This document shows, in pieces, positions 12,987 through 23,832 of a stretch of DNA of 64,000 nt (within the stretch, counting starts at the first letter, position 1; each line of letters begins with the position of its first letter). Position numbers and translations under genes: made by a program. Source of the DNA: Morinoia aosen. Its lineage: Eukaryota; Arthropoda; Malacostraca; Amphipoda; Talitridae. The notes under the pieces are model-generated. The model was given only the letters and a program-made list of their open reading frames with translations. It was not told the origin of the DNA and ran no database searches. The stretch covers positions 20,073,009 to 20,137,008 of the forward strand of contig CM059578.1 of the NCBI GenBank assembly GCA_030386875.1, in the 5' to 3' direction.

Positions 12987-14000
12987 AATACATACATACA
13001 TACATATACTGGGCTTATCCTCCCTATGGGAGGGTACCGACAGCAGGCCACAATCCCCACACTTAGTCACTAGGAGGCGAGAGAGGCAGCACTGGCTGCA
13101 CCTGAACTGCCTGGATCAGCAGCAGCCCAGCACAACTACCTCCCACAGTCAGGCCCGACAGCCACAGCTGGTTTACCCCGACCGCTTCATTGAGTGCAGC
13201 CCCTCCCCCCGCACATGACAGGTCAACCCCATCACACGCGGGCAGCAATTCCAGTAACGCGTCATAAATAAAATTACCTCCTTATACACTGCCCCCACTC
13301 ACTTCTGTCCGCAGCCATCCCTCTCGCCACGTCCACAGTCAGACCCCTCTCATACAAAGCACGTCTCACCCCATCCATCCAACTCATCCGTGGTCTACCT
13401 CGCGCTCGAAGACCACTCACTTCCGACATATATAACTTTTTCACCAGCCGCTCAACATTCATTCTTTCAACATGCCCAAACCATTCAAGCACTCTTTCAT
13501 TCACTCGCCTGCTCAACTTTCTGATAACACCAGTCTGCCCCCTAACCAACTCATTCCTGATCCTATCTCTTCTAGTTACTCCATACGTGCTCCTCAAACA
13601 CTTCATCTCAAACACATCCAACTTCCTCCTCTCAGCTGCTCTCAACCCCCAGGACTCTGCTCCATACAACAAAACTGGCACAATCAAACTTTCATACAGT
13701 CCCCTCTTAACATTCATACTCAAACTCCTGCATTCAAAAACTTTCCTCATTGCACCCAATGTCTTACAACCTTCATTCACTCGATGCTTCACTTCTACTT
13801 CCATACTATCCTTAACAGTCACATCCGACCCGAGGTACCTAAAATGCTCTACCTCCTCTAAAACTTCCCCATTCAACCTCACAGCCAAAGTTCCAAACAC
13901 CCCACCTCTTGAACATCTCATCACCTTACTATTATTCACATTTACCCTCAATTTCCGCCTTTCGCACACTCTACCAAACTCTGTAACCAGTCTCCAAACT
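12987..14000 (-). mobile_element. 5'-truncated non-LTR retrotransposon with GTAT-repeat tail
   Basis: An insertion private to copy B. It is bordered by near-identical 10-bp duplications, cagtaacata at 12977-12986 and cagtatcata at 14001-14010. The 3' end (low coordinates, minus strand) is a short GTAT microsatellite, as in several LINE clades including RTE. About 270 bp of untranslated sequence lies between the stop codon at 13274 and the tail. Copy A at about 2690-2710 shows the empty site. Only the last part of the polyprotein survives. Confidence 0.82.
13274..13969 (-). pseudogene. LINE reverse transcriptase, C-terminal fragment
   Basis: An open frame of 231 residues forming the end of a LINE polyprotein, beyond the catalytic YADD box. 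Typical blocks are HFRYLGSDVT (residues about 42-51), VPVLLYGAESWGL, RRKLDVFEMKCLRSTYGV and the common LINE ending RARGRPRMSWMDGVRRAL. The endonuclease and catalytic core are missing because the insertion is 5'-truncated. The frame is uninterrupted, so the copy is not very old. The clade is uncertain (RTE-like or a related group). Open frames on the opposite strand here are shadows of this one. Confidence 0.85.
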
Positions 14001-14724
14001 CAGTATCATAAATACCATCGAAATATGAAAAACCAGGCATCTGCTCACTTATGTTTATAAGTAAAAACCATTGCGTGAAAATCGAATCAACTATCAAGAA
14101 AATGCGGCTCATCGCAGTTATATTTCAAAGGCATTTAAATGCTTAAAAGGTATGGCAAATTTTTTAAAAACCTCTTGCGAACAATAATTTAAATTACAAT
14201 TCAGATAGGTATTATGTTATACAATTTGCTTGGTTGTTGTGTGCGTTTGTGAAGTTTTTAAATATGCTTAATGACCGTACCTGTGATACGAGTTTTACCA
14301 GTCACAAGTATGAGAATACTGTATTTTAATCGCGGTTACTATTACAATGGATATATTTGTTTGCCATTTTTTTCTTGAGATTTTTTTAAAACGATACCAT
14401 TGGATCCTGTCATTTTTGACCAATCGTGTACACTAGTATCTTGATTATTAACAATCTGTAGTCAATTTGTGTCCTCTCAGTGTCCTGAGAGACTCCGTGT
14501 GGCACGGATGTGTGTTGCGCTCGCTCCGAAACAAAGTGCCTAACGCTAGAAAGAATGTACTCCTAACCTGAATGGGTACACACTCTCGCCATGAGGATTC
14601 AAATGTGACTTAAACAAACAACAAACAAAAAATCATCGAACTAAGTGTAAAAATATTCCCTCAAAAAGTGTGAAAGTGCTCATCCCTCGCGTACACGAGG
14701 AAACGAACTCTCCCAATCTCCAAG

Positions 14725-15563
14725 ATGGTACCCAAGAAGCAACGCAATAACAACAGCTGCGGCAACAATAACAGCGACGAATATCAGCCGAAGTTTGGTC
14801 AATATCCTGATGTGTCTAACCTAACAAAAGATGGCAAAGAAGTGGTTTCTGTCCTTATAAAATACTTCGACTCTGTGATGACAAATTTTAAGAGTGACAT
14901 TGATAATATGAAAATTGAAATAAGTCACCTTAAAACACTAGTTGAAACAGTAGCGGGAAAAGAAGCAGAGCACAAAAAAACTCTCGAAGAACAGAATGAG
15001 AAAATGGATAGCTTAGCCCTCCGTCTCGACCAGTTGGAAAAAAGTGATCAGCGCCGAGCCATTGAAGACAAAAAATGTACTCTCGTCATTTCTGGCAAGG
15101 ATCTACCACAATCACACTCGAACGAAATCTGCAAGGAAACCGTCTGCCATCTCCTGAAGGACAAGATCAACATTGACCTCACCGACACTGACATCACGTC
15201 AGCTACAAGAATGGGGAAAAAACAGTAACTGGGAACGTAGATCAAAGAAACATAGCATTTCAACTAAAACATTATAACAAATAACGTGAAATTCTCAACG
15301 CCTGCCGAGAAAAGAAACCAAAGTTCTTCTTCATAAATGAATACCTCATACCCTCACGAGCTAACGCCATGTACATTCTGAGGATGGCCAAAAGGAAATT
15401 CCCGGATAAAGTTGGAATCCCAAGAACACAGGATGGAAACATCTTCATATTCAACCCCGGAAACCCAGATTCAAGACGCCGCGAGATCAACACGCCAGAT
15501 GACCTCGAGCAATACCTGATGCAAAAACTAAATATGTCATCGAAGCAAATCATGGGTGACTAG
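14725..15563 (+). pseudogene. LINE ORF1 protein (coiled coil plus RNA-binding-like C-terminus), frameshifted
   Basis: The RNA-binding partner of the reverse transcriptase, expected to coat the LINE RNA. It starts with an ATG at 14725. An N-terminal polar stretch rich in Asn is followed by a heptad-like, charged region (residues about 40-115) that fits a coiled coil for trimerisation, then the start of a folded domain. The first frame stops at 15228. The remainder lies in another frame, 15290-15563, with KKPKFFFINEYLIPSRANAM then AKRKFPDKVGIPRTQDGNIF, like the FP-C/L1-ORF1-type C-terminal domain. At least one frameshift therefore separates the two parts. Confidence 0.75.
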
Positions 15564-15817
15564 ACTAGGTGATCCCCTGAATTAGATATGTCAATCTCGT
15601 GTTAATTTAACCTCAATTAGGTATCATGTCAGTTTAACCTCAACTTGATGTTAGTTTAACCTGAATCTATACAAATGTATAACAGATGTGTTTGTAAACA
15701 TTTATGGCGGCTGTGTGTGAACTTTTGAAACAACGCAATCAGCAATTTTTTACCTCCCAATGGTACTGTGAATTTTTTTCTTTTTTAACCACTTAAGTAT
15801 TATTACGCGTAAACCAT

Positions 15818-16150
15818 ATTAGCTGATTATATCATTGTCGTTGTAATCTTCTTATAATCTGATAATCGCTTCTGCCCTCCACTGCCATCGTACAACTATA
15901 TTAGCTGATTATATCATTGTCGTTGTAATCTTCTTATAATCTGATAATCGCTTCTGCCCTCCACTGCCATCGTACAACCATATTAGCTGATTATATCATT
16001 GTCGTTGTAATCTTCTTATAATCTGATGATCGCTTCTGCCCTCCACTGCCATCGTACAACCATATTAGCTGATTATATCATTGTCGTTGTAATCTTCTTA
16101 TAATCTGATTATATCATTGTCGTTGTAATCTTCTTATAATCTAATTATAT
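15818..16150 (+). repeat. 82-bp tandem repeat between LINE ORF1 and ORF2
   Basis: The string attagctgattatatcattg starts at 15818, 15900, 15982 and 16064, an exact 82-bp period. The last unit breaks into shorter repeats of about 36 bp (gattatatcattgtcg...). Diverged pieces of the same unit recur near 16240 and 16510. It lies in the inter-ORF spacer of the LINE. Confidence 0.9.
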
Positions 16151-16812
16151 CATTGTCATTATAATCTATCAGCAATTTTTCACTTACCAATATTACTGTG
16201 AATTCTTCTTTTTTACCACTACAGTTATTATTACGCGTAAACCATAGTAGCTGATTGTATCATTGTCATCATAATCTTTAAAACTTATTCCCTCTTGTAT
16301 GTGAACTTATGAAAACGCCCTCAGCAATCTGTTTGCACCAATGTAGTAATATCGAACTCCAATATTATAACAAATAAATAATAGATGTGTGTGTAAACAT
16401 CTATGACATCTGTGTGTCACATTTTTAACATCGCAATTAGTAATTTTTCACCAACCAATATTACTGTAAATTCTTCTTTATTTACCACTACAGTTATTAT
16501 TACGCGTAAACCATATTAGCTGATTGTATCATTGTCGTCATAATCTTTAAAAACTTATTACCTGTTGTATGTGAACTTGTGAAAACGCCCTTAGCAATCT
16601 GTTTGCACCAATGTTGTGATATTGAACTCCATTATCACTCGCTCATAGACTGAGTTTGTGTGTACTCACGAAATCGCGCTAGATTTTTCTTTTTTACTCT
16701 ATTCTCTCTTACTTAATAAGCTACTTTTTAGACGGGAATATCCCTTTAAGCTTGACTCTGTATTTCGTTTTCAGCTCTATAGTACCTAATTCTTACTGTT
16801 TACTTATTTTAA

Positions 16813-19800
16813 GTGACTGATCACCCTGAGATATTCGAGGAAATCGATCCAGATTTCAATCATTTGAACAGAATATATCCAAACCTAAACGACTCTCAAG
16901 AGTGTAGGTATACTAATATATCAAAATTCAACGAAACTATACGAATAACTGACCGAGATTTCTCACTCCTGTGTTGGAACTGTAGGTCACTCTATCCAAA
17001 ATTGGAAGAGATACAATGTACTATTACTGAACTTAAATATAACCTAGACGTGATTAGCTTCACCGAAAGCTGGCTAGATGACTCGACTAAAGACATGATT
17101 CGATTTGAAAATTATCATAGTTACCATTCGCTAAGAAAAAACCAGCGGGGCGGAGGCATCAGCACATATATATCTAACCACATAGACTCGAGAACCATAG
17201 CAAGTGCAACAATGAATCAGGATCATATAGAATCACTCTTCGTAGAACTTTTAAGAGATGGTAAACGCATTGTGCTTGGAACGGTGTATAGGCCTCCTAC
17301 AGCCTGTCCTATATCCTTCCTGAATGAATTGAATCGCATTATTTCTCAGTTCAACAGGCCCTTATACAATGAGATAATAATATGCGGTGACTTCAATTAT
17401 GATCTACTGAAACATGAAAGCCATGAACCAATCTCTAATTTCCTAACTACCTTTCAGTCTCAATCCTTCCTTCCGATCATTACAAAGCCTACACGAATAA
17501 CCTCAGAGTGTGCTACGCTGCTTGACAATATCTTTATGACAGACCCTAGTGATTTTCTTACTGGAATAATTACTTCTGACTCATCAGATCACTTCCCAGT
17601 TTTTCTTATTATGAAAAATGTCTATTTTGCTTGCACCAAGGCACGGGCTGAAACTTACTCATATCGTAAAATAAACGAATCAAATCTTGATGAAATGCGC
17701 ACAGTTCTAGAAGAATCAATGCCTACATTGCACATCTCTCAACAAAACAATAATACTACGAGCATTGATGAAGCAGTAGTAAAGTTGACTGAAACTATAA
17801 TGACCGCATACAATCAGTGTTGCCCAATTGTAACTCGTACAGTTACCCCGAAAAATAAACAAAAGCCCTGGATTACTAGAGACATCGTGATAAATATAAA
17901 GAAACGTCAAGCGTACCTAGCCCTCCTTTGCGAAGGACGAATATCTAGAGAAACATATAACCGATTCAGAAACTATGTAACAAACCAGATAAGAACATCA
18001 AAAAAGAACTACTTTACGCTCAAGTTTACTCAATTCAAAACTGACGTTAAAAAAAATTGGCATCTCCTTAACTCTTGTTGTAAACCGAATAATGCTGATA
18101 AAAAGAAAATTGAATATGTTATTCAAGATAATGTAAAATATCATGAGAAAAAAGAAATTGCTAATCTCTTTAACAACTTCTTCGTAAACGTAGGGAAAAC
18201 CATAGCTGATGGTATTCCAAGTGAACCTACTGATCACCTGGAATTTATGGATCATATTCGAGAACCCAACTCCTTTTTCTTTACGCCTACAAACTCCTCC
18301 GATGTAATTACGTGCATAAACAACATGAAAAATAAATCGAGTGGGTTACAAACGTTTCCGACTAAAGTACTTAAAGTTATTGCTGACATTGTAGCCCCAC
18401 TGATATCAAATATTATTAACCAGTCTCTCTTACTAGGCACTTTCCCGAACTCCCTCAAAGTTGCTAGAGTAACCCCTATCTTTAAAAGTGGTGAAAAAAA
18501 CTGTGTAAACAATTATCGACCTATCTCCATTCTACCAATTAGTAGCAAAGTATTCGAAAAGATTGTGTATAAAAAGTGTACTCCTATTTTGAACAAAAAT
18601 CATTTCTTTACAATAAACAATACGGTTTTCGCTCTAAAAAATCAACAACACAGGCTATATTAAATCATTTACAATTCCTCTACTCTAATATAGATGAAGG
18701 AAAGCCTGTCTTCTCTGTATTTCTTGACTTTCGAAAAGCATTTGATTGTGTGGATCATAAAATACTACTCTCGAAACTACACTGTTATGGCATTCGAGGG
18801 ATTGCCCATGATTGGTTCAGATCATACCTAACAAATCGGAAGCAATACGTTGTCATTGACGACCCAAAATCAGACCCACAAACAATTAGCCATGGAGTTC
18901 CACAAGGATCTGTTCTTGGGCCTCTCATGTTTCTGATTTTTATCAATGATATTGTAAAATCTACATCATTCTTCAAATTCATACATTTTGCCGATGACAG
19001 TACGCTTTCTGCGGTCCTTCCGAACCAAAATCCTGCTATGATTGTGGAGAGTATAAATACTGAACTTCACAAGGTTTCATCGTGGCTCAAAGCTAATAAA
19101 ATAAGCCTAAATATTGACAAAACAAATTATACTACATTCTCATACAAGAAAGATGTATCTCTCCCATGCATTAAAATTGGCGAAGGTGAAATCGAAGAAA
19201 CCAACTCATGTAAGTTTCTGGGCATCATAATAGATAAACATCTGACCTTCAAAGAGCACATCACTCATATTTGTTCTAAATTATCAAAATCCATCGGAAT
19301 CTTAAATGAAGTTAAAAATTTTCTGCCTGAAACAGCTTTACAAATGCTCTACCAAACGCTCATTTCTCCATACTTGCAATACGGAATAGAAGTATGGCAC
19401 GGAACTGATAAAAATAAAACCAACAAAATTTTTACTCTGCAGAAAAGGGCTGTCAGAGCGGTAAAGAACCTAGAATATAATGCTCACACAAATGATTCTT
19501 TCAAAAATTTACAAATACTTAAACTTTCGGATCTCTACAAAATCTCCATCTGTAATTTCATTTACAAAACATTAAGAAATGATGGCGACAATAGCCTAAG
19601 ACAATTATTGACTGCGCAAACTGGTCATCACGACCATTTAACCCGAAATAGAAGTAAATTCATGCTTCCTTATTATTCAAAGGCCAGGTCGCAACACAGT
19701 ATTCTCTTCGTTGGAACCAAAACTTGGAACTCTATACCTGCAGAGATCCGTGAATGTAATTCGTACAAAGTAATCAAAAGACATCTTGAGTCTCACTTCC

Positions 19801-19814
19801 CATCAGAATACTAG
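16813..19814 (+). pseudogene. LINE ORF2: APE-type endonuclease plus reverse transcriptase, one frameshift
   Basis: The protein that nicks target DNA and copies the LINE RNA. The endonuclease is near the start: LLCWNCRSL (Asn), FTESWLD (Glu), GTVYRPP, ICGDFNYD and SSDHFP, all expected catalytic blocks present. The reverse transcriptase follows: KSGEKNCVNNYRPIS, LDFRKAFDCVDH, GVPQGSVLGPL and FADDSTLS, where Phe replaces the usual Tyr of YADD. A single frameshift near 18600 separates 16813-18663 from the frame ending at 19814. The first codon after the upstream stop is GTG with no early ATG in frame; GTG probably derives from the original ATG. Overall it is of CR1/L2 type. Confidence 0.88.
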
Positions 19815-20815
19815 TCGTGTAAGATCACCGTGTCGAAATCTTGCCTCCTACATGTAACTAATGATAATGTCATAATGTAACTTGCCTGTGTACCATAACC
19901 AATCTTCTCTCTGCTCTTGAATCGTTTTATCGAACATACTGTTAAATATTACCGATTTGACCTATATTGTAAAATACAGCATAAAATATCGAGCTAGTTA
20001 TCTCAATGATCAGTCTAATGCGAAACTAGGTTAAGTGAACTAGGTTAAACATTTTTGTACACCCTAGAATAACGTGATGGTAGGATGCCCTAGAAGTCGC
20101 TGAACTTATTCGGGCCCACAGGTAGCTATACTCAAATTTGACCATTGTACTAGACTTAAGAAAAAATTCTACCTCTGTATCACCTGTGGTAAATAAATTG
20201 TTTAAATTGTTTAAATTTAAAAGTCGTTCGATAGTAAAGAATATAATGAATATATGCACAGGTTTCAACACCTGCAACCGTTTACTACGAAGAATGACTG
20301 TCGTGTGTTTATTTATACGTTTTGTGTCACGCTGTTAAGAATAATTGATAGGAAAAAAATTGCACTGGCGGTCTTGGTTCCAGTTCACGGCCAATTAATA
20401 CACTCATTTTCGTTGTGCAATAGCTCTATAATAAGTCACTTTCATCACAATTAGAGCAATCCATAGCCTTATATACTCAAGTTTGTATCGTGAGTACCGA
20501 GTTCGGCGGGGTATTGCATATTACAATATGCTGTATTGTATATTACAATATACTGTATTGCAATGTACTGTATTGCATATTAAAATATACATACACAAGT
20601 TCGCAGTTGCTTTCAGTAATGCTGAATTTCTGTATCTTGGATACGAAACGAATGGCTATAACTACTTCTCTTGCGGCTCAAAAATGCTGTGTTCTGAGTG
20701 TTTATTACTCCTATAAGAAATTTAAGTTACCTTTGGAATAAGCTGAAAGCATGGAAACTCCACTCAAACGAAAATTTCTAAAAAACTTATCACTTTGCTT
20801 GAATCGCAATGCTAA

Positions 20816-21026
20816 TAGAAATTTAAAAGCGAAGAAAATGCTGATAAAACTAGTCATATTTACTCAAATCGAGAAAAACAAAATCGAAAACGTTTCGGAG
20901 TCCAGCTCCATCTTCAGTTCTGTAAAATACAAAGAATTCAAGAAAGTGCAAAAAGTACAAACATTACAAAGAATACAAGCAATACAAAAAGTAAAAAACA
21001 ATTGTATCAACAAAAAGATAAATAAA
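20816..21026 (-). repeat. Penelope-like arm (pseudo-LTR), sense-oriented copy
   Basis: A reverse-complement match to 21509-21718 over about 210 bp with very few differences. It lies downstream of the endonuclease frame in the element's sense orientation. Confidence 0.88.
20892..20917 (-). ncRNA. possible hammerhead-ribozyme core in the Penelope arm
   Basis: Read on the minus strand this gives CTGAAGA, then ggag-ctgga-ctcc, then GAAAC. It has the order CUGANGA, helix II, GAAA of the hammerhead catalytic core. Such ribozymes are established in Penelope-like arms. One unpaired base sits next to CUGAAGA, and the following helix III (acg-tttt-cga) lacks the ideal A-U closing pair, so it may be a decayed form. 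The other arm carries the same core at 21618-21643 on the plus strand. Confidence 0.4.
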
Positions 21027-21075
21027 CGTCAAACTATGCCTAAAAACTAGCAAAAAAGTAACGAAAAAATACACA

Positions 21076-21465
21076 CTATGAATTTACTATTTGAAGGGGA
21101 TAGGAACTAAGCATATTATTTAGGGAAGGTTTTTCTTTAAAAATATGAAGGGATTCTAAAATTCGTAGGTCAAACTCATTAGGAGCGCTATCAATGACTT
21201 TAAAATCTTCCTCACGAACTACTATATTGCACTGTTCAGCATGGTTGCGTACGGCTGAATGAGGAGGATGTGCAAGTAAGTTCCCAGTACGGTGGCTCCT
21301 ACCGCGGTGTTCTGCTATTCTTGTGTAAATACTGCGTGACGTCATCCCGACGTACGCCGATGTGCACTGCACACAACTATATTTATAAATGACACAAGAA
21401 CGCATTAGACCAGGGGTGGATTCCTTGTGCCGAAAAAAAGAACCTATTTTTGCCTTATTAATCAA
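21076..21465 (-). CDS. GIY-YIG endonuclease domain of a Penelope-like element (partial)
   Basis: A frame of 129 residues. The diagnostic region is SCVIYKYSCVQCTSAYVGMT, then SRSIYTRIAEHRG: a Cys-x2-Cys pair inside the domain, the YVG half of the GIY-YIG motif, the catalytic Arg and the EH motif. All are typical of Penelope-like elements, whose endonuclease follows the reverse transcriptase. The first half, GIY, is replaced by VIY as in many of these. The frame is open to its stop at 21076, but the element is truncated before the reverse transcriptase, so it cannot move by itself. The start codon shown is only the first Met in the surviving frame. Confidence 0.85.
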   Translation of the reverse strand: MINKAKIGSFFRHKESTPGLMRSCVIYKYSCVQCTSAYVGMTSRSIYTRIAEHRGRSHRTGNLLAHPPHSAVRNHAEQCNIVVREEDFKVIDSAPNEFDLRILESLHIFKEKPSLNNMLSSYPLQIVNS

Positions 21466-21508
21466 AATTACACGCAGGTTGATAGTAGGAATATACCTAT
21501 CAAAAGAG

Positions 21509-21718
21509 TTTATTTATCTTTTTGTTGATACAATTGTTTTTTACTTTTTGTATTGCTTGTATTCTTTGTAATGTTTGTACTTTTTGCACTTTCTTGAATT
21601 CTTTGTATTTTACAGAACTGAAGATGGAGCTGGACTCCGAAACGTTTTCGATTTTGTTTTTCTCGATTTGAGTAAATATGACTAGTTTTATCAGCATTTT
21701 CTTCGCTTTTAAATTTCT
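21509..21718 (+). repeat. Penelope-like arm (pseudo-LTR), inverted copy
   Basis: The inverted partner of 20816-21026; it ends directly at the 12-bp target duplication. Confidence 0.88.
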
Positions 21719-21972
21719 AAACGAAAATTTGTTGAAGAAAGGTATTGAATCTCGTCATTTTTGACGGTGTGTGTACACTAGTTAAGAAATAAAATATTCA
21801 TCTTATAAATTATGAATAGGTGAAGTTGGAGCCACAAAATTGTGAATAGGCAGAGTCGGTGTTGGAGTCGCCAAATTCTGGAGAAATGGAGTCGGAGTCG
21901 GAATCGCCAAATTCTGGAAAGGTGGAGTCGGAGTCGGAGTCGCAAATTTATTCCACCGACTCCGCAACCCTG

Positions 21973-22028
21973 ATCATAACCTAAAGACTATAAATATTTA
22001 TGATCACAAAATAACTTCTAGTTTCTGC
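21973..22028 (+). mobile_element. hAT-like copy A, second part
   Basis: The first eight bases are the copy B target duplication. The sequence then follows copy B's own sequence (reverse complement of about 9130-9170): aaagacta, atttatgatc. It is cut by the BEL/Pao element at 22029 and resumes at 43903. Confidence 0.7.
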
Positions 22029-22387
22029 TGTGTGCAGCCACCCTAACAAGTGGACTCAACTCCCTGCATTAACGGGCCCTACGACACACAAATTTACCGG
22101 GAACCTATCTGGGGCCGGTAACGCTGAAATTTAAGATAATTAAGGACAAGCGGAGCGTCATTAGCGGGAGTCTCACCTGAATATCTTCGAAAACAATGTT
22201 CAGGCGAACACTCTTCACTGTAGCCGGCTGTCAAAGACCCAAAAGTCCCCGGTAGCGAGGGCAGAATGCCGAGTCCCGCGGAGCACACAAGAGGAAGGTG
22301 CACTCGCGTTCACGGCTGGTTTCAATCTGAGGTGGTAGCCTTCTGTCGCCACGCTTCTTAGCCTGCTCAAATCCGTCGCGATGGCTT
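22029..22387 (-). repeat. BEL/Pao 3' LTR, part 1
   Basis: Matches 43310-43668 of the other LTR with scattered differences. In plus orientation it begins tgtgtgcagccacc. It is interrupted at the duplicated gctt by the TRIM-like element. Confidence 0.88.
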
Positions 22388-23597
22388 TGTAAGGCCAGAT
22401 TTGTAAGGCCAGATGTTATTGTTGCTTCGGCCATTGAGTTCCGTTTGAGGCGTGTGAAGCAGCGGCCTTACATTTATACTCCTCCTGCGGTTGGTATAGG
22501 TGATACGCGGTGGAGGAGATGGAACTTTTTATTGATTAAATTTACATTGAGACATATTTAGGTTACTGAACATAAAAAGACTAGAATCGAGGTTTGAGGG
22601 GGTAACTAGGGTAGAGCACTACAAGTACCCTCCCCCTAGAGAGAGTGCAGTTCGAACGATAAAATTTGGTAAATTTAAAATGATGATGATGCTGCAGAGC
22701 GTTGAAACCGAGCGTTGAAGCCGTGCGATGAAGTCGAGCGTTGAAGCCGTGCAATGAAGGCGAGCGATGAAGCCGAGCGATGAAGCCGAGCGATGAAGCC
22801 GTGCGATGAAGCTGTGCGCGATGAAGCCGTGCGCGATGAAGCCTGGCGCTGAGACCGCGCAAAAAGGCGGAGCGATGAGGCCGGGCTGTAGGCGTTTTGG
22901 CGGCTCGGTTTGTGCATTTTCGAGCTTGGTTATACGTCCTTGAAGTGATAGGAACACCTAGCGGAAATTGTGATGAAGGCTGGCCCGTTGATTACAGTCA
23001 GAGAGCAAAGATGGGTGCTGCTGGGTCACCAGTTGTTAAGGGTAGGCACTGTAGAAACATCGGCCCGACGGTGAAACCGCTGGAGAGCTGTTGGGTCACC
23101 AGTTGTCAGGGGCAGGCAATGTGGAAGCCTTGGCCCGATGGCGAACCCGCTGTGAAGAGCTGCTGCGGCCACGAGTAGTAAGGGGCAAGCGATGTAGAAG
23201 CCTCGACCCGTTGGTGAACCCGCTGGAGACTGCTGGCAGGGCTGGGTCTCCAATTTTCGGAGCGGATGAGGTTAATTTTTGAAGGGGCCGGCAAAGTAGA
23301 AGCATCGGCCCGACGGTAGTCCCGCTGGAGTCGGCAGAGTTGGGACTCCTTGATGGTGACTCAGGGGTCACCAATTGTAAGGCCAGATGTTATTGCTGCT
23401 TCGGCCATTGAGTTCCGTTTGAGGCGAGTGAAGCAGCGGCCTTACATTTATACTCCTCCTGCGGTTGGTATAGGTGATACGCGGTGGAGGAGTTGGAACT
23501 TTCTCTTGATTAAATTTACATTGAGACATAATTAGGTTACTGAACATAAAAAGACTAGAATCGAGGTTTGAGGGGGTAACTAGGGTAGAGCACTACA
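22388..23597 (-). mobile_element. TRIM-like non-autonomous LTR element inside the BEL LTR
   Basis: A 1.2-kb element with two 222-bp direct LTRs (22402-22623 and 23376-23597; about six differences by eye), flanked by a 4-bp duplication gctt. A 14-bp duplication of the LTR start lies at 22388-22401. On the minus strand the LTR reads TGTAGTGC...CTTACA. The primer site next to the right LTR (23364-23373, TGGTGACCCC on the minus strand) matches the 3' end of insect tRNA-Trp. The purine tract is at 22624-22640. There is no coding capacity. The internal part is made of minisatellites: 14-15-bp units rich in gatgaagccg at about 22700-22860, and units of about 65-75 bp repeating gggtcaccagttg at about 23030-23370. 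Confidence 0.85.
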
Positions 23598-23832
23598 GCT
23601 TAGGACTCGAACAAGAAGATCAGACGAACGTTTTAGTATTTAAATTTACATTTGTCGCCGAAGACGTGAGGAACCCCCGCCATTGCTCCGCTTAGTCGTA
23701 AAATTATCAGCGTTATTAATTTTAGGCTCATTTGAAGGAGCACAGCCTATGCCCTTTATTGCGGAAGGCCTTTTTTGCCTTTTAAAGTCCGCAAAGGACC
23801 TCAGCGTTCGAGCAATGGCTGGAATCGCGACA
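23598..23832 (-). repeat. BEL/Pao 3' LTR, part 2
   Basis: Continues the LTR after the TRIM-like insertion; it matches about 43665-43902 and ends ggaatcgcgaca. A terminal Tn of the other LTR is a few bases longer (poly-T near 43838). Confidence 0.88.

Larger units (their letters stand above)
14469..20213 (+). mobile_element. near-full-length CR1/L2-like LINE inside copy B
   Basis: A 5.7-kb non-LTR retrotransposon with two open reading frames, inserted at what is base about 2250 in copy A, where the site is empty. The flanking duplication is aattt (14464-14468 and 20214-20218). The 3' end is a short direct repeat of aaattgttt rather than poly-A, as in CR1/L2-type elements. A 5' untranslated region (14469-14724), ORF1 (14725-15563), a repeat-rich spacer (15564-16812) and ORF2 (16813-19814) are present. 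One frameshift in each ORF makes this copy inactive. Confidence 0.85.
20778..21718 (-). mobile_element. Penelope-like element, 5'-truncated, with inverted terminal arms
   Basis: An insertion private to copy B, flanked by a perfect 12-bp duplication aaacgaaaattt (20766-20777 and 21719-21730). The middle encodes a GIY-YIG endonuclease (21076-21465, minus strand), the C-terminal domain of Penelope-like polyproteins. The reverse transcriptase is missing. On both sides lie inverted arms of about 210 bp, 20816-21026 and 21509-21718, nearly identical by eye. Inverted pseudo-LTR arrangements are known for this class. The 40 bases 20778-20817 are an extra tail outside the arms. Confidence 0.82.
8471..21972 (-). 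mobile_element. hAT-like non-autonomous element, copy B, inserted into copy A in reverse
   Basis: Both termini are visible: CAGGGTTGCGG at 8471 and its reverse complement ending at 21972, each followed inward by gagtcgg-type simple repeats. A perfect 8-bp duplication (atcataac) flanks it. Bases about 9166-21972 are the reverse complement of copy A (1385-8470) apart from private insertions; 8471-9165 holds the end that copy A now carries at 60916-61250 and 43903-43989. Private insertions are a truncated LINE (12987-14000), a full LINE (14469-20213) and a Penelope-like fragment (20778-21718). Removing them leaves about 5.8 kb. No transposase is seen. The gagtcgg-rich end at 8471-8660 also contains three tandem blocks of about 42 bp. 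Confidence 0.82.

Noticed and set aside
13472-14060. Plus-strand proteins of 129 and 157 residues
   Set aside because: They overlap the LINE RT fragment on the minus strand in antisense and resemble nothing.
15818-16150. A CRISPR-like array
   Set aside because: The repeats are contiguous with no unique spacers, and the context is a LINE in an animal genome.
22581-22957. Arg/His/Ser-rich frames of 80-112 residues
   Set aside because: They arise from the gatgaagccg minisatellite inside the TRIM-like element.
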